Source of the DNA: Paenibacillus sp. | GTDB lineage: Bacteria > Bacillota > Bacilli > Paenibacillales > Paenibacillaceae | Direction of reading: 5' to 3' | Assembly: GCA_031254035.1 (NCBI GenBank) | Contig: JAIRVF010000127.1 | Span: 30,402 to 94,401, forward strand | DNA: 64,000 nucleotides | Part shown: positions 8,073 through 16,765 of the stretch, in pieces | Numbering within the stretch: position 1 is the first letter of the stretch | Layout: the number at the start of each line of letters is the position of its first letter | The notes under the pieces: generated by a model | The model's input: the letters and a program-made list of their open reading frames with translations, nothing else | Databases searched by the model: none | Told to the model about the DNA's origin: nothing | Program-made: the position numbers and the translations under genes

Positions 8073-9694
8073 GTGATCAGCTTTCCTTTCCGAAGCTCTT
8101 CCTGCAAGGCGCGCAGTCTGCTGTGGCGATTGGCGAACATGACTATAAACTGTTCCCACCGCTCTTCCCGCTTCAATTTTTTATACAACTTAGATAAACG
8201 CTTCAGCAGCTTCACCGCCGCCTTATAGGCTTGTCTGTTTTTCATGAGAATATATCGTTCAACGGCTTGATGATAAAAAGGGAGCAGCAGTTCTGGCGCA
8301 TGTTTTTCAATTGGCTGAAGCACGCTGACGCGAAATTCAAGCGGTTCCGTTCCCGTGCTCAGTTGTATATCCATCCACTGCTGCCATTTACCGTAGGTTA
8401 GCAAACTTTCCTCATAAACCTCTTTCGAGTAAGGAAGCATGTCCGCAAGTGTCTCCCACATCCGGTTTTCACTCTCAGGAAGATGCCGGACAACCTGTTC
8501 CCAATATTCCATGTATTCGTGGAGCTGGCTCCTTCTGTTGCTGCCCAGCATCGGTCCGATCTGCACAAGCCATTCTACGAAACGCGGCCAGTCTTCCGCA
8601 GCAGCCAAACCTTTCGGAAAAGAAAGAAGGAACTCATGCGGAACGATAAATTTCTTCCCTGCTTCCTGGAGCCACGTCCAGGTTTGCCGATCTTCGCCCA
8701 TCAGAAAATGAATTCTGCTTTGCGCCAGCATCCACGGCAAGCGGGAAAGGGTTTCCCCGAGCTCCTCCTCAGCGGATTGCAGCTTGTGCAGCTCTTCGGA
8801 ACATAATGCCGTATCTTCCAGATTGGGATACAGCCATTTACACCAAAACTGGTCGTAAACTACAAATAAATAGCTGCTGCTATTCGGCCCTGTCAGCATC
8901 TGCCTGCGCAAATAAGCGAGAGTTTTGAGCATATGCGGCCATAATTCCGGTTCGTTGCGGATCGTAATGTCTTGGTCGAATATAAATCCCATTGCCTCCT
9001 GCAAATCATCTGCTGCAACCTGGGTGTGATAGCCCAAATACGTATGGGCAGGGACGGAATGTTGAACCGGCCTAGTCAGCTTAATGAGCATAAACAGATG
9101 GGCATGAAAGTTAAACAGCTGCTCCAGACCAGGAGAAAGCGCAGGTTTCAAAGCATAGATTGCCTCGATGGCCTTCCTCGCATACTGGACATTCGTGCTG
9201 CCGAAGTCGAGCGGCGTAATACATAATTTAAAGAAACCATGCCATTCGGCAAGACTCATATCGGGAATGCGGCTTGCTTTCTCTTGCAATGCGGAGACCG
9301 CTTCCTCCCTTTTCACGGTAACTGCCTCATTCTGATGCAATGTCTTCGAAGGTTGCTTAAACGTTGCTGTCGCATGGGCATTCACGATGGCATGGACGGA
9401 ACGACCTGTTTTGCTTACATATTCAAGCAGAACGGCGATCATATGCTTGCAGTGACTCGGGACCGGACATGAGCAGCGGCTTGCGGATATCGTATGGATA
9501 TCTAGCTCGACTTGGTAAAAGTCATTGCCTTCAACGATGGCCTCAACACGCCCGGTATCTGTAGATTTCATGTGGACAAATCCCCGTTTAAAATATTGAA
9601 ACCCCCGCTTAATCGTCAGATCGTTGAATTGCTCCCCTATCGACTGAATAAGTTGCTGCCACGTTATGTCATCTATTGTTTCATTTGAGTTCAT
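8069..9694 (-). CDS. SWIM zinc-finger domain protein
   Basis: A 541-residue protein with a SWIM finger near residues 72-84: CSC, then CKH six residues on (CxCxnCxH pattern), the expected zinc ligands. The remainder is alpha-helical and rich in Trp, Leu and Glu, with no other recognised domain. SWIM proteins are commonly encoded next to SNF2 helicases and are thought to mediate DNA or protein contacts for them. Here the 4-bp stop/start overlap with the helicase gene supports a joint complex. ATG 9694 is preceded by GGGAG at 10 nt; the upstream in-frame ATG at 9724 lacks a site. Biological role unproven. Confidence 0.88.
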   Translation of the reverse strand: MNSNETIDDITWQQLIQSIGEQFNDLTIKRGFQYFKRGFVHMKSTDTGRVEAIVEGNDFYQVELDIHTISASRCSCPVPSHCKHMIAVLLEYVSKTGRSVHAIVNAHATATFKQPSKTLHQNEAVTVKREEAVSALQEKASRIPDMSLAEWHGFFKLCITPLDFGSTNVQYARKAIEAIYALKPALSPGLEQLFNFHAHLFMLIKLTRPVQHSVPAHTYLGYHTQVAADDLQEAMGFIFDQDITIRNEPELWPHMLKTLAYLRRQMLTGPNSSSYLFVVYDQFWCKWLYPNLEDTALCSEELHKLQSAEEELGETLSRLPWMLAQSRIHFLMGEDRQTWTWLQEAGKKFIVPHEFLLSFPKGLAAAEDWPRFVEWLVQIGPMLGSNRRSQLHEYMEYWEQVVRHLPESENRMWETLADMLPYSKEVYEESLLTYGKWQQWMDIQLSTGTEPLEFRVSVLQPIEKHAPELLLPFYHQAVERYILMKNRQAYKAAVKLLKRLSKLYKKLKREERWEQFIVMFANRHSRLRALQEELRKGKLIT

Positions 9695-9800
9695 TATGAT
9701 ATCGCTCCCATGTACTAAACCCATTTTTCATAGGCAATATGGACATTTTTTGTTACACAAGTTATAAGCTCATTGTAGCATATGGATTGAACCAGACCGA

Positions 9801-9842
9801 AAAAAAGAACCCCATATCATCACCTTCCTAGGCGGGGTTCTT
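9801..9842 (-). terminator. Terminator downstream of the esterase/VOC remnant, minus strand
   Basis: Read on the minus strand, AAGAACCCC (9842-9834) pairs with GGGGTTCTT (9813-9805) and is followed by a run of T. The left arm doubles as the last codons of the VOC remnant. Confidence 0.7.
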
Positions 9843-10004
9843 CTGCAGCTTAATCGATATAGACACCTCGACCAAATTTCCATCCAGGTCCCGCACATAC
9901 AACGAAATGATTCTGCCTGCGGCTCCGGTTCCCGTGCGAAACACCGGTCCTTCCTCGATCGAGACACCAATCCCTTTAGAATGCTGAACGACTTGATCGA
10001 TAGC
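9828..10004 (-). pseudogene. C-terminal remnant of a VOC (glyoxalase/bleomycin-resistance) protein
   Basis: A 58-codon open segment immediately follows the esterase stop. It reads [20 protein letters not shown] and continues through [19 protein letters not shown] to a TAG. This is the typical final strand pair of a VOC domain, with the metal-ligand Glu in NLVEVS. There is no start codon, no ribosome binding site and none of the first half of the fold, so it is a 5'-deleted gene fused in position to the esterase 3' end. Confidence 0.7.
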
Positions 10005-10005
10005 A

Positions 10006-10659
10006 TTACAGCGAATGCTGTAAAAACCAGTCGTACACCTCCTGGTTCTTGTATGTCTCGGACCAAGAGTTATGATTGGCTTCCGGATAAACCGTCAGCT
10101 TTATATCGCCACCTGCGGCTTGAATGGACTTCACCATATCTTCTGACTCTGATAAAGGAATCACGTCATCCTTCGCTCCGTGGAAGACCCAGATCGGCGT
10201 ATTTATAAGCTTATCGGCATGCTTTGGGTCACCCCCTCCGCAAATGGGAACCGCCGCCGCAAAACGGCCCGGGTACTCGGCAGCCAGCTCCCAAGTGCCG
10301 TAACCGCCCATGCTTAACCCCGTTAAATAGATACGTGCGGCATCCGCGTTGTAATTAGCCAACACCTCATCAAGTACCGCCATTACGGCATCCTTCTCCA
10401 TATTCCAAAAAGCGTTACCGGGACATTGCGGTGATATAGCGATGAATGGAAAAGACGGATCCTTGTCCGCGATGTGGGGCACACCATGAATTTTCACCAA
10501 CTCCAAGTCATTGCCACGCTCTCCCGCTCCATGAAGGAACAAAATCACTGGCCATTTTTCATCGGAACTCGGATCATATCCTTGAGGTACATGCAGCAAA
10601 TAATCCAATACGACCATCTTCGTAATTTCCTTTTCCAGCCTGTAGGCTTGTTGGCTCAT
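10006..10659 (-). CDS. Alpha/beta-hydrolase (prolyl-oligopeptidase/phospholipase-carboxylesterase type)
   Basis: A 217-residue serine hydrolase. Seen: the oxyanion strand [12 protein letters not shown] near residues 38-49, the nucleophile elbow GLSMGGYG near 113-120, the acid in HGAKDDVIP and the catalytic His in YPEANHNSW near the end. The pattern matches small secreted or cytoplasmic esterases related to feruloyl esterase or LpqC-like depolymerases; no signal peptide is seen here, so it acts in the cytoplasm. ATG 10659 follows GGGGA; a TTG two codons upstream is less likely. A VOC remnant follows directly and a terminator ends the unit. Substrate unknown. Confidence 0.9.
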   Translation of the reverse strand: MSQQAYRLEKEITKMVVLDYLLHVPQGYDPSSDEKWPVILFLHGAGERGNDLELVKIHGVPHIADKDPSFPFIAISPQCPGNAFWNMEKDAVMAVLDEVLANYNADAARIYLTGLSMGGYGTWELAAEYPGRFAAAVPICGGGDPKHADKLINTPIWVFHGAKDDVIPLSESEDMVKSIQAAGGDIKLTVYPEANHNSWSETYKNQEVYDWFLQHSL

Positions 10660-10879
10660 CGGCAAATCCCCGCTTTCTTTATTAACTTTTTTGGCACTCG
10701 GAGTAGGCTTTCACGTTCGGTAAATTTGTAATCATTCCCAAAGCGCTTTGAACATTAAGCCGTTTCTTCATTATTACGCCAATCCATGGCCTATATCCTT
10801 CTTGTATGTTGCCTTCATCCGAGTTATACAACAACGCAGAAAACAAAAGCCACCCTTTTCGAGTGACTTTATAACTTGT

Positions 10880-11422
10880 TCATTTCTTTGTACTCTCAAA
10901 CCAAAAAGCTTTATTCATGCCAAAATGAGGTAGCTCCTCGTCCTTTTCCGTGTACCGGCTAGAAGTAAAGTTTGACAATGTTTTTCTCCAGAAATTTTGG
11001 GTGCGGACATTGTTCTCCCCTTCGGTCGTAAAAAGCATCCATTTGCCAGGGAACAGGTTGAAAATGCTTACTGCCGCCTGCTCGCCCACGCCTTTACTCC
11101 GAAAAGGCCTAGAGATAAAAAATTCATTCATCATAAACTCACTTTCATCCACCAAATAAGGCGGCGTGGCCACCAGCCCAAACCCTGCCGGGAGTCCGTC
11201 CACCCGGATCAAGTATGGGAATAAAATATTTTCCTTCTCCCACCAAATATCGAAAACCGCCTGCTCTTCCTGCAGTGTTTTGTAATCGTCGCTATCTTCA
11301 AAAACGCCATATTTGTTTGGCATCACTTTTCGGATTTCAGCCAGGTCATGCAAATAAAGCGGATATAAATTATAAATAATGAATTTGTCCTCTAGCGTGC
11401 AAAGCTCAACGGTTACATTCAT
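10880..11422 (-). CDS. GNAT family N-acetyltransferase
   Basis: A 180-residue protein with the GNAT acetyl-CoA pyrophosphate loop RPFRSKGVGEQAA near residues 104-116 (R/Q-x-x-G-x-G/A) and a final N-rich strand (NNVRTQNFWRK) as in GCN5-type enzymes. A variant with an elongated N-terminal section that reads LYPLYLHDLAE, resembling enzymes acting on small amines. ATG 11422 follows AAGGAGG at 6 nt; a GTG one codon earlier is ignored. Monocistronic. Acceptor not predictable. Confidence 0.88.
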   Translation of the reverse strand: MNVTVELCTLEDKFIIYNLYPLYLHDLAEIRKVMPNKYGVFEDSDDYKTLQEEQAVFDIWWEKENILFPYLIRVDGLPAGFGLVATPPYLVDESEFMMNEFFISRPFRSKGVGEQAAVSIFNLFPGKWMLFTTEGENNVRTQNFWRKTLSNFTSSRYTEKDEELPHFGMNKAFWFESTKK

Positions 11423-11552
11423 CACAATTCCTCCTTGTGAGTCCGATTATACGTGCTTGAGGAAGCGATAAATATACCGAAAACACTGCCTAACCAAACA
11501 CTTCACAGCAAAAAGCCCGTACAATCCAAGGATTGAAAAAGGCTAAAACTGA

Positions 11553-11819
11553 TTATGATTTGGAATATATAATTTTTTTGACCGTGTCATAGGCTAGACC
11601 AAACTGGGATGAAAGCTGTTCGATGGACCGTCCCCGCTTATATTGAAGGCGGATCTCCTTGTTTCGTAGGCGTAAAGTTTCCCTGCTTCCGGAACGTTCC
11701 CCCCAGGCTTTTCGGGTGCCTTTCATAGCAGGGATATAAATCCAGTCCCCTTGTACATACTGCTGCAGCTCATCCAATAGCCGCTTGGGAAAAACGGCTT
11801 CGGCATTGATATATTTCAT
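11553..11819 (-). CDS. CD3324-like small helix-turn-helix protein
   Basis: An 88-residue protein. It opens MKYINAEAVFPKRLLDELQQ and carries YVQGDWIYIP near residue 21, then a helix-turn-helix near residues 50-85 with IRLQYKRGRSIEQLSSQFGL and YDTVKKII. This layout matches the CD3324/Mor-activator-like family of short Firmicute regulators. It probably binds DNA, but its target is not visible in the neighbouring genes. Single gene, no clear ribosome binding site beyond a weak GGAGC upstream. Confidence 0.8.
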   Translation of the reverse strand: MKYINAEAVFPKRLLDELQQYVQGDWIYIPAMKGTRKAWGERSGSRETLRLRNKEIRLQYKRGRSIEQLSSQFGLAYDTVKKIIYSKS

Positions 11820-11894
11820 TAGCTCTGCTCCTTAATATCTTTATATTGACGTTAAGGCAGCAAAGTCTCTATGACGGTACGAATTCTAATTTTT

Positions 11895-12005
11895 TTAGAC
11901 CGAAAGGGCGGTTCCTGATCTGCGCTGCTCCATGCAAATAACCGCCGCGGCAATGTCATAAAGACTTTGCATGGAGCTTCCACTGAAACTGTTCGCGAAT
12001 CTCAC
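11895..12005 (-). CDS. Possible small protein (36 aa) or C-terminal gene remnant
   Basis: GTG 12005 lies 8 nt after a strong AGGAGGG site and opens 36 codons ending in TAA. The peptide contains SLYDIAAAVICMEQRRSG followed by a short hydrophobic tail, which looks like the final helix of Gfo/Idh-type oxidoreductases, so it may be a remnant instead of a functional gene. Within it, GCTCCATGCAAA (11927-11938) and TTTGCATGGAGC (11966-11977) form a perfect 12-bp inverted repeat with a 27-nt loop. The rest of 11822-12255 shows no convincing gene; a 64-codon frame at 12007-12201 has no family resemblance. Confidence 0.3.
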   Translation of the reverse strand: MRFANSFSGSSMQSLYDIAAAVICMEQRRSGTALSV

Positions 12006-12255
12006 GCTATAATCCCTCCTGTGTGCCGATGTTACTTTCGAGTGTACTACAACATTCAAATTCCTTCCAGTTTACATTGCGATTCCTAAAAGAACCCGAT
12101 CCTACGCTCCGTGGAAGGTTCCATCCAAAATAAGACCTGGGAATCGACGGATGGACAGTACTGGACTCACAATTAGTTTTGGCTGACGAACGCTTCCGCA
12201 CCGATAATTGCGATTTTGGATCTGCACGTTTCCCTCTTCACATGAAGTAACGTCT

Positions 12256-13110
12256 TTACTTTAACGCTCGTGCAAATCCCGACCACCATGTCGGATACAG
12301 TGGTTCCCAACCGTATTCGTTTCGCGCTTTGGCATTCGATGCGCCGCGTTCCCAGTCACTTTTTCCCTCTTGATATTCCGGCAGGGCGGATTGTAGGGCA
12401 TCGGCATACACTGGCAGCCACTCTGTTCCCGCAGCGGGCTCATCATCTACGATGTTGACCGGGCCGATCGGCCAATGCAACGCCAGCGAAGCAGCTCGGG
12501 CTGCATCTTCAACATGCAGGAAGGACATTACGCCGTCCGTTGCGGGGAGTTGTTGGCTTTGCACTTTTTGTGCGACTGTCCCATCCATATCGTACCAAGT
12601 TCCTGGCCCGTAAAACATGCCGTACCGGAGAATAACATGATTCGGAATTTCGGCTACCACGCCTTCCAATGCGAGAATGCCATCGATCATCGATTTCCGA
12701 GGTAAAGGCGCTGCCATATCCAACGGAACTTCTTCCTTGGCAGGACCTTCTCCCGGTTCATAAGCCCAAGCGATGCTCTGCGCGATCATTCGTTTAACGC
12801 CTGCTGCATGTGCAGCATCTACTAAATGGCGCGTTCCTTCTCTTCTTATTTTGGAATTCTCCTCCAGGTTCCAATTGCTTAACGAGGTTAATTGATGAAT
12901 GACGACATCTGGTTTAATATCCAAAAGCGCCGACATGATCCCCTCGCGATCAAACGCATCAACGACAATTGCTTTTGCACCCGATGCTTGAATTTGTGGC
13001 GTACGTTCCACATTACGAGTCATGCCGATCACTTCGTGGCCATCTTGCACCAATTGAGGCACCAGCAAACGGCCGATTACCCCTGAAGCACCTGCTACGA
13101 AAATTTTCAT
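12256..13110 (-). CDS. NAD(P)-dependent epimerase/dehydratase family protein
   Basis: About 284 residues with the Rossmann loop GASGVIGRLL near residues 8-17 and a topology of the extended/atypical SDR group. The usual YxxxK is degenerate here; the segment YGMFYGPGTWYD near 165-176 and SFLHVEDAARA near 195-205 match the NAD-dependent epimerase family. Likely acts on a sugar nucleotide or small aldehyde/ketone, substrate unknown. The first ATG in frame is 13110; a GTG at 13116 has shorter spacing to the GGGGAGG site and cannot be excluded. The upstream region runs straight into a 5'-deleted hydrolase on the other strand. Confidence 0.85.
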   Translation of the reverse strand: MKIFVAGASGVIGRLLVPQLVQDGHEVIGMTRNVERTPQIQASGAKAIVVDAFDREGIMSALLDIKPDVVIHQLTSLSNWNLEENSKIRREGTRHLVDAAHAAGVKRMIAQSIAWAYEPGEGPAKEEVPLDMAAPLPRKSMIDGILALEGVVAEIPNHVILRYGMFYGPGTWYDMDGTVAQKVQSQQLPATDGVMSFLHVEDAARAASLALHWPIGPVNIVDDEPAAGTEWLPVYADALQSALPEYQEGKSDWERGASNAKARNEYGWEPLYPTWWSGFARALK

Positions 13111-13127
13111 ATACACACTACCTCCCC

Positions 13128-13709
13128 ATGTTTATTTTTGAACGCATAGTCTTTATTTTCGAACATCAGGATCATTGGGACCCGGCGGCCATAGCAGCTC
13201 TGGATAAGACGGTACCGGTTCTGACCCAACCTGGTGAAGGGGAAACCATACGTAAAGTCGGTTTTACGAACGTGACGGAAATGGGCGAGAATATTTCTTT
13301 TGAAGGGACAACGATCTTCCGCACATCGGGCCGTCATGGCACCGGTGCAATCGGTAAGCTGATGGGACATGTATCCGGTTTTGTGTTCAAAAGCGAAGGC
13401 GAACCAACCCTCTACATCGCCGGCGACACGATTTGGTGTGAGGAAGTAAGACAGGCCCTGGATAAACATCATCCAGACATGACGTTAGTTAACGCAGGCG
13501 GTGCCCGATTCCGGCAGGGCTGTCCAATCATCATGAACGAAGACGACGTGGTAAGCCTATGCCGCTACGCTCCTTATACGAAAGTAGCTACTATTCATAT
13601 GGAAGCGATCAATCACTGTTTCACGACAAGGGCTGATTTGAAAGATCGACTGCTTGCCGAAGGATTGGAAGGCCGAGTTCTGATCCCCTTGGATGGCGAG
13701 TGGTTCTAA
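13128..13709 (+). pseudogene. 5'-truncated MBL-fold metallohydrolase
   Basis: The frame reads through FEHQDHWDPAAIAAL, GRHGTGAIG, LYIAGDTIW and IHMEAINHCF. This is the UlaG-like/YtkL-like metallo-beta-lactamase fold from its H-x-x-D-H motif onward. The N-terminal strands are absent, and the first metal-ligand motif is EHQDHWD where THxHxDH is expected, so the first His is lost. The segment starts 18 bp from the divergent epimerase start. An ATG at 13128 exists but has only the GGTAGTG region upstream. I treat it as a remnant left by a deletion. Confidence 0.65.
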
Positions 13710-13990
13710 ACAGAGATCTCGTCTGAGAGCAGTAGTTTTTCTTCGCCAAACCCGCATGACGCATGTGACCGCTCATCTTTGCGATAATGGCTGTCATACT
13801 ACGGCTAAGTGCGAGGCGACCGCTGCGGTTACGGATCGTTCTTCCGATCACTGTTGTTTCCAAATTTCTTGATTTTATTTTTTAAAGGTAGAAATTCGGA
13901 AACAAAGGCGAACGCTCCCGCTTCTTCAGATCGATTCCGTCCCCTCCGCTACTTTCGCTTTTTTTCAAACACCAATTATGATGTCAATCC
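13710..13990. other. Gene-free stretch after the MBL remnant
   Basis: About 280 bp between the remnant and the DinB gene. A minus-strand frame (13621-13863) is open but has no family signature and overlaps the remnant antisense. No terminator or promoter with consensus spacing was found. Confidence 0.4.
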
Positions 13991-14440
13991 TTAGTTCGAG
14001 CCAAAAATTTGATCCAAATGATGTTCCATATGATCGACATAATCATCGATGAGCCAGTGCAAGGTAACCATTTTTCCCTCATTCAAAAGAAACACGTTTT
14101 GCAATTGACCTTCTGAAATCCTCCTCCACACAGCCGCAACTTGCTTGTTTAAACTCACCCAAAAACTTAAAATATGCTCGAACGGAAGCTCCTGGTAATT
14201 CATCAATCGCCCCCATTGATCTTGATCGTATTGAATGATCGTGTTCGGCTGTTCTTCATATTGAGCCCGTACAAATCTTTGCAGATTGTTCAGCGCGGAG
14301 TCACATAGATGGCCTAGTATTTCTTTTCTGGACCATTTATGCGGCTGCGGCCTCCTAGATACTTCCTGCTCCGACAACCCGTTGAATTTTACAGGTACCT
14401 CTGTTATCCATTGGTTCAGACGATCTAAAGCGGTTTGCAA
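13991..14440 (-). CDS. DinB/YfiT-like metal-dependent protein
   Basis: A 149-residue four-helix-bundle protein of the DinB superfamily. The three expected His ligands are visible: His in HKWSRKEILGHL near residue 45, and the pair in DYVDHMEHHLDQI near residues 133-143. Members include thiol transferases and proteins of unknown role induced by stress. The start is TTG 14440, 6 nt after GGAGGG; the first available ATG would remove the first helix. Single gene. Confidence 0.85.
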   Translation of the reverse strand: MQTALDRLNQWITEVPVKFNGLSEQEVSRRPQPHKWSRKEILGHLCDSALNNLQRFVRAQYEEQPNTIIQYDQDQWGRLMNYQELPFEHILSFWVSLNKQVAAVWRRISEGQLQNVFLLNEGKMVTLHWLIDDYVDHMEHHLDQIFGSN

Positions 14441-14535
14441 GACGTTTCCCTCCTTATGATCAATCGTATGTAGATCGGTTTATATTTCCATTTTACCTGT
14501 TCTTTGTGAGACTTGTTAGCCGAATCTTTCAATCC

Positions 14536-14570
14536 AAAAAAGACCTGCCTCAGAGTTCTGAGCACAGGCC
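14536..14570 (-). terminator. Terminator of the phosphotransferase gene, minus strand
   Basis: On the minus strand GCCTGTGCTCAG pairs with CTGAGGCAGGT across a 4-nt loop, followed by CTTTTTTGG. It lies 36 bp beyond the phosphotransferase stop. Confidence 0.75.
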
Positions 14571-14605
14571 ATATTTCAATACAGGGAATAACCAAAAAAG
14601 TCTTG

Positions 14606-15610
14606 TTACAATGCGCGACACTCTAAAGACTTCAATATCTCAATTGTCTGTAATTTGTGATTTTCATGTTCGTTTTCATTTTGATATTGAACTTTCCACA
14701 CAAAAGTGTCGATAAAACTATAAATTAACTTATAAGCTTCAAGTTTAAGCTGTCTATTAGGTTCATCAATATATTCTCCATAACCTTTCAAGAATGAATC
14801 ATTAATCATCCATGGATTTGCAAATTCGAGGTCAATATCCCCAAAGATTGCCCTATCTGCATCAATAATAGCGGCCAGCTCATAATTTGCATTATTGCTA
14901 GAATGAACAAGTACATTCCCAGCCCATAAATCCGCGTGTATAAGTCTGGGGACCGTAACGCTCGTGAAAATATCTCTAATGTTTTCAAATACATGAGTAA
15001 TTCGGTTCACTATGTTACGATCCAATACCTTAAAGAAAAGGCTCTTTTCACCAATTTCTGATATATGTGCTGTTAAGAATTGCCCCCAATTATCATGCCC
15101 CTCACCCCTGAGAATCTCTGAAACCCTTCCGAATTTAGGACCAGAAATTTTATGAATCTCTGAAGTCCATTTTCCAGCCTGCTCGTAAATATGACATTTT
15201 GCCTCATTTGGTAAGGATTCGTCCGAAAGGGGAGTACTATCGATATACTGAGTTATCATGTAATCCCTTGGGATAGATCTTTTTGAAAAGTCAGTTGCTA
15301 ATACGACAGGACAAGGTATTTGATTTTTGGATAATAAATCATAAACATAACATTCCGCTTCCATTAAGTTTTGTTCGTAATTTAAGAGATACTCCCGATT
15401 TACAGGTCCTACCCTTAAAATCAATTCCCGCTCCAAGGAATGCAGATCTAGCTTGTATGTTGTATTAAAGAGACCGCTATTTAACAAAGAGATTTCAACA
15501 TTTTCGGAAATACCGAAATGTAAATTCACGAGTTCGTGGATCTCTCCTACTGATAGTTCACTAAATATTCTGGATTGAGATTGCAGATTAAACCCCTCCC
15601 ATAATTCCAC
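14606..15610 (-). CDS. Aminoglycoside-phosphotransferase-fold kinase
   Basis: A 334-residue kinase of the APH/choline-kinase fold. Seen: the catalytic loop IHADLWAGNVLV near residues 222-233 and the metal-binding IDADRAIFGD near 246-255. The ATP site N-lobe has LILRVG near residue 65. Such proteins phosphorylate antibiotics, homoserine, hydroxy-amino acids or sugars; no closer call is supported. The gene is AT-rich compared with its neighbours, a hint of transfer. The start is unsure: GTG 15610 lacks a close site, whereas GGGAGGGG sits 6 nt before an in-frame CTG at 15586. Confidence 0.85.
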   Translation of the reverse strand: MELWEGFNLQSQSRIFSELSVGEIHELVNLHFGISENVEISLLNSGLFNTTYKLDLHSLERELILRVGPVNREYLLNYEQNLMEAECYVYDLLSKNQIPCPVVLATDFSKRSIPRDYMITQYIDSTPLSDESLPNEAKCHIYEQAGKWTSEIHKISGPKFGRVSEILRGEGHDNWGQFLTAHISEIGEKSLFFKVLDRNIVNRITHVFENIRDIFTSVTVPRLIHADLWAGNVLVHSSNNANYELAAIIDADRAIFGDIDLEFANPWMINDSFLKGYGEYIDEPNRQLKLEAYKLIYSFIDTFVWKVQYQNENEHENHKLQTIEILKSLECRAL

Positions 15611-15658
15611 TTAAACTGCATAGAACTTTCCGAATTCTATTCTCTCCTTGAAAATCCG

Positions 15659-16438
15659 CTATCCACTTTTGCCGCTAATCAAAACTTCAACATCCAGCTT
15701 GTTCAGCGCCTCAATCCATTCCTGGGAACAGCCGGGATCCGTAACGATCATCGATATTTGTTCAATCGGCGCAATCTGCGTGAAGGTCGTGACACCAAAC
15801 TTAGAATGATCCGCGACCAAAATAGATTCTTCGGCTCTCTGCATCATTTTGCGCGATAACAAAGCTTCTTCCAGATTATATTCGGTAATGCCGTCAGCCA
15901 AAGAAATGCCTCCAGCCGAGATGAAAGCTTTATTCACTTTAAATTGATCCAGCAGCTGATGGGCAATAGCGCCAGTGGATGCCTGACAGCCCATATTCAC
16001 CTCGCCACCGGCAAAAATGATTTTTCCCTTAAATCCTTCCAGCGCGCATAACAAAATGGGCAAGGAGTTGGTAATGACCGTAACGTCGGACCTTTCCATC
16101 AGCTCCCGCATGATTTCGATCGTTGTTGTTCCGTTATCTAGCAGTACCGTTTCCCCTTCCTTCACCAGGGAGGCAGCCGTTTTTCCGATGGCTTGCTTTT
16201 CGTGCTGATGCATCTGGGATCTCTTGATAAAGGTCGGCTCAATCCGCTCGGAACGGGTCTGCACCGCTCCCCCGTATACTTTCCGCAACCGCCCTTCCTT
16301 TTCCAACCGGTCCAAATCACGGCGGATGGTTTCCGTAGAGACATTAAACAGTCCGGCCAGGTCGTGCACTTGCACTTTCCCCTCCGTGCTCAACCGAGCA
16401 AGTATGGTTCGACGACGCTCTTCATAGGTTAGGGACAT
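15659..16438 (-). CDS. DeoR family transcriptional regulator
   Basis: A 259-residue repressor. Residues about 5-57 are the DeoR helix-turn-helix (VQVHDLAGLFNVSTETIRRDL) followed by the hallmark KVYGGAV. A DeoRC sensor domain (ISMIVTD near the end, LLDNGTTTIEI near residue 90) binds a phosphorylated sugar or polyol. ATG 16438 follows AGGAGG by 9 nt; an extra N-terminus to 16468 is not supported. Divergent from the metallophosphoesterase/EamA pair, with operator-like repeats between, so it likely represses them and itself. Confidence 0.93.
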   Translation of the reverse strand: MSLTYEERRRTILARLSTEGKVQVHDLAGLFNVSTETIRRDLDRLEKEGRLRKVYGGAVQTRSERIEPTFIKRSQMHQHEKQAIGKTAASLVKEGETVLLDNGTTTIEIMRELMERSDVTVITNSLPILLCALEGFKGKIIFAGGEVNMGCQASTGAIAHQLLDQFKVNKAFISAGGISLADGITEYNLEEALLSRKMMQRAEESILVADHSKFGVTTFTQIAPIEQISMIVTDPGCSQEWIEALNKLDVEVLISGKSG

Positions 16439-16663
16439 ATAAACATTCCTCCTGTTAGGCGCGATCAAAAAATGGCTGTTATTTTTATTATTCGCGCCTT
16501 ATTGAGCATTCCTAATTGCTTTGGTGTGTTTTGTTGTTGTTTTATTCCAGTTTATAGGTTCTTTCTCATTGTTGTCAAACTGCGACCAGGAAAATCCGGA
16601 AGACACTGATAAATGTATTGTTATCGCAATGTAAACCTTTGTTAGCTTATTGTTAAAAAAGGA

Positions 16664-16692
16664 TTGACAACGAGCAGTTCAAGGCATAAAAT
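16664..16692 (+). promoter_or_regulatory. SigA-type promoter of the metallophosphoesterase operon
   Basis: TTGACA (16664-16669) and TAAAAT (16687-16692) are separated by 17 bp, 74 bp upstream of the ATG at 16766. A near-consensus housekeeping promoter. Confidence 0.75.
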
Positions 16693-16697
16693 CAACA

Positions 16698-16738
16698 CGA
16701 AAACAACAAGATTAAAATAGAATCAACAAGAACACAAC
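16698..16738. promoter_or_regulatory. Candidate DeoR operator (CAACAAGA repeats)
   Basis: Immediately downstream of the promoter are AACAACAAGA and ATCAACAAGAACACAA, direct repeats about 23 bp apart, and a mirrored TTTGTTGTTGTTTTA lies near 16530-16545. DeoR proteins bind such AAC-rich direct repeats; placement over the transcription start would block the operon. Inference from position and sequence. Confidence 0.4.
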
Positions 16739-16765
16739 TTAAAATTGTGCAAGGAGGAAATATTT

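Noticed and set aside
8073-8159. Extended N-terminus of the SNF2 helicase
   Set aside because: It overlaps the SWIM gene deeply; ATG 8072 has a site and a 4-bp ATGA overlap.
12007-12201. 64-codon minus-strand frame as a gene
   Set aside because: No ribosome binding site, no family signature and no hydrophobic or compositional pattern of a coding gene.
12969-13110. N-terminal extension of the MBL remnant on the plus strand
   Set aside because: It lies antisense to the epimerase gene and its sequence shows no MBL motif, so it is a shadow of that gene.
13621-13863. 80-codon minus-strand frame
   Set aside because: Half of it is antisense to the MBL remnant and the rest matches no family or ribosome binding site.
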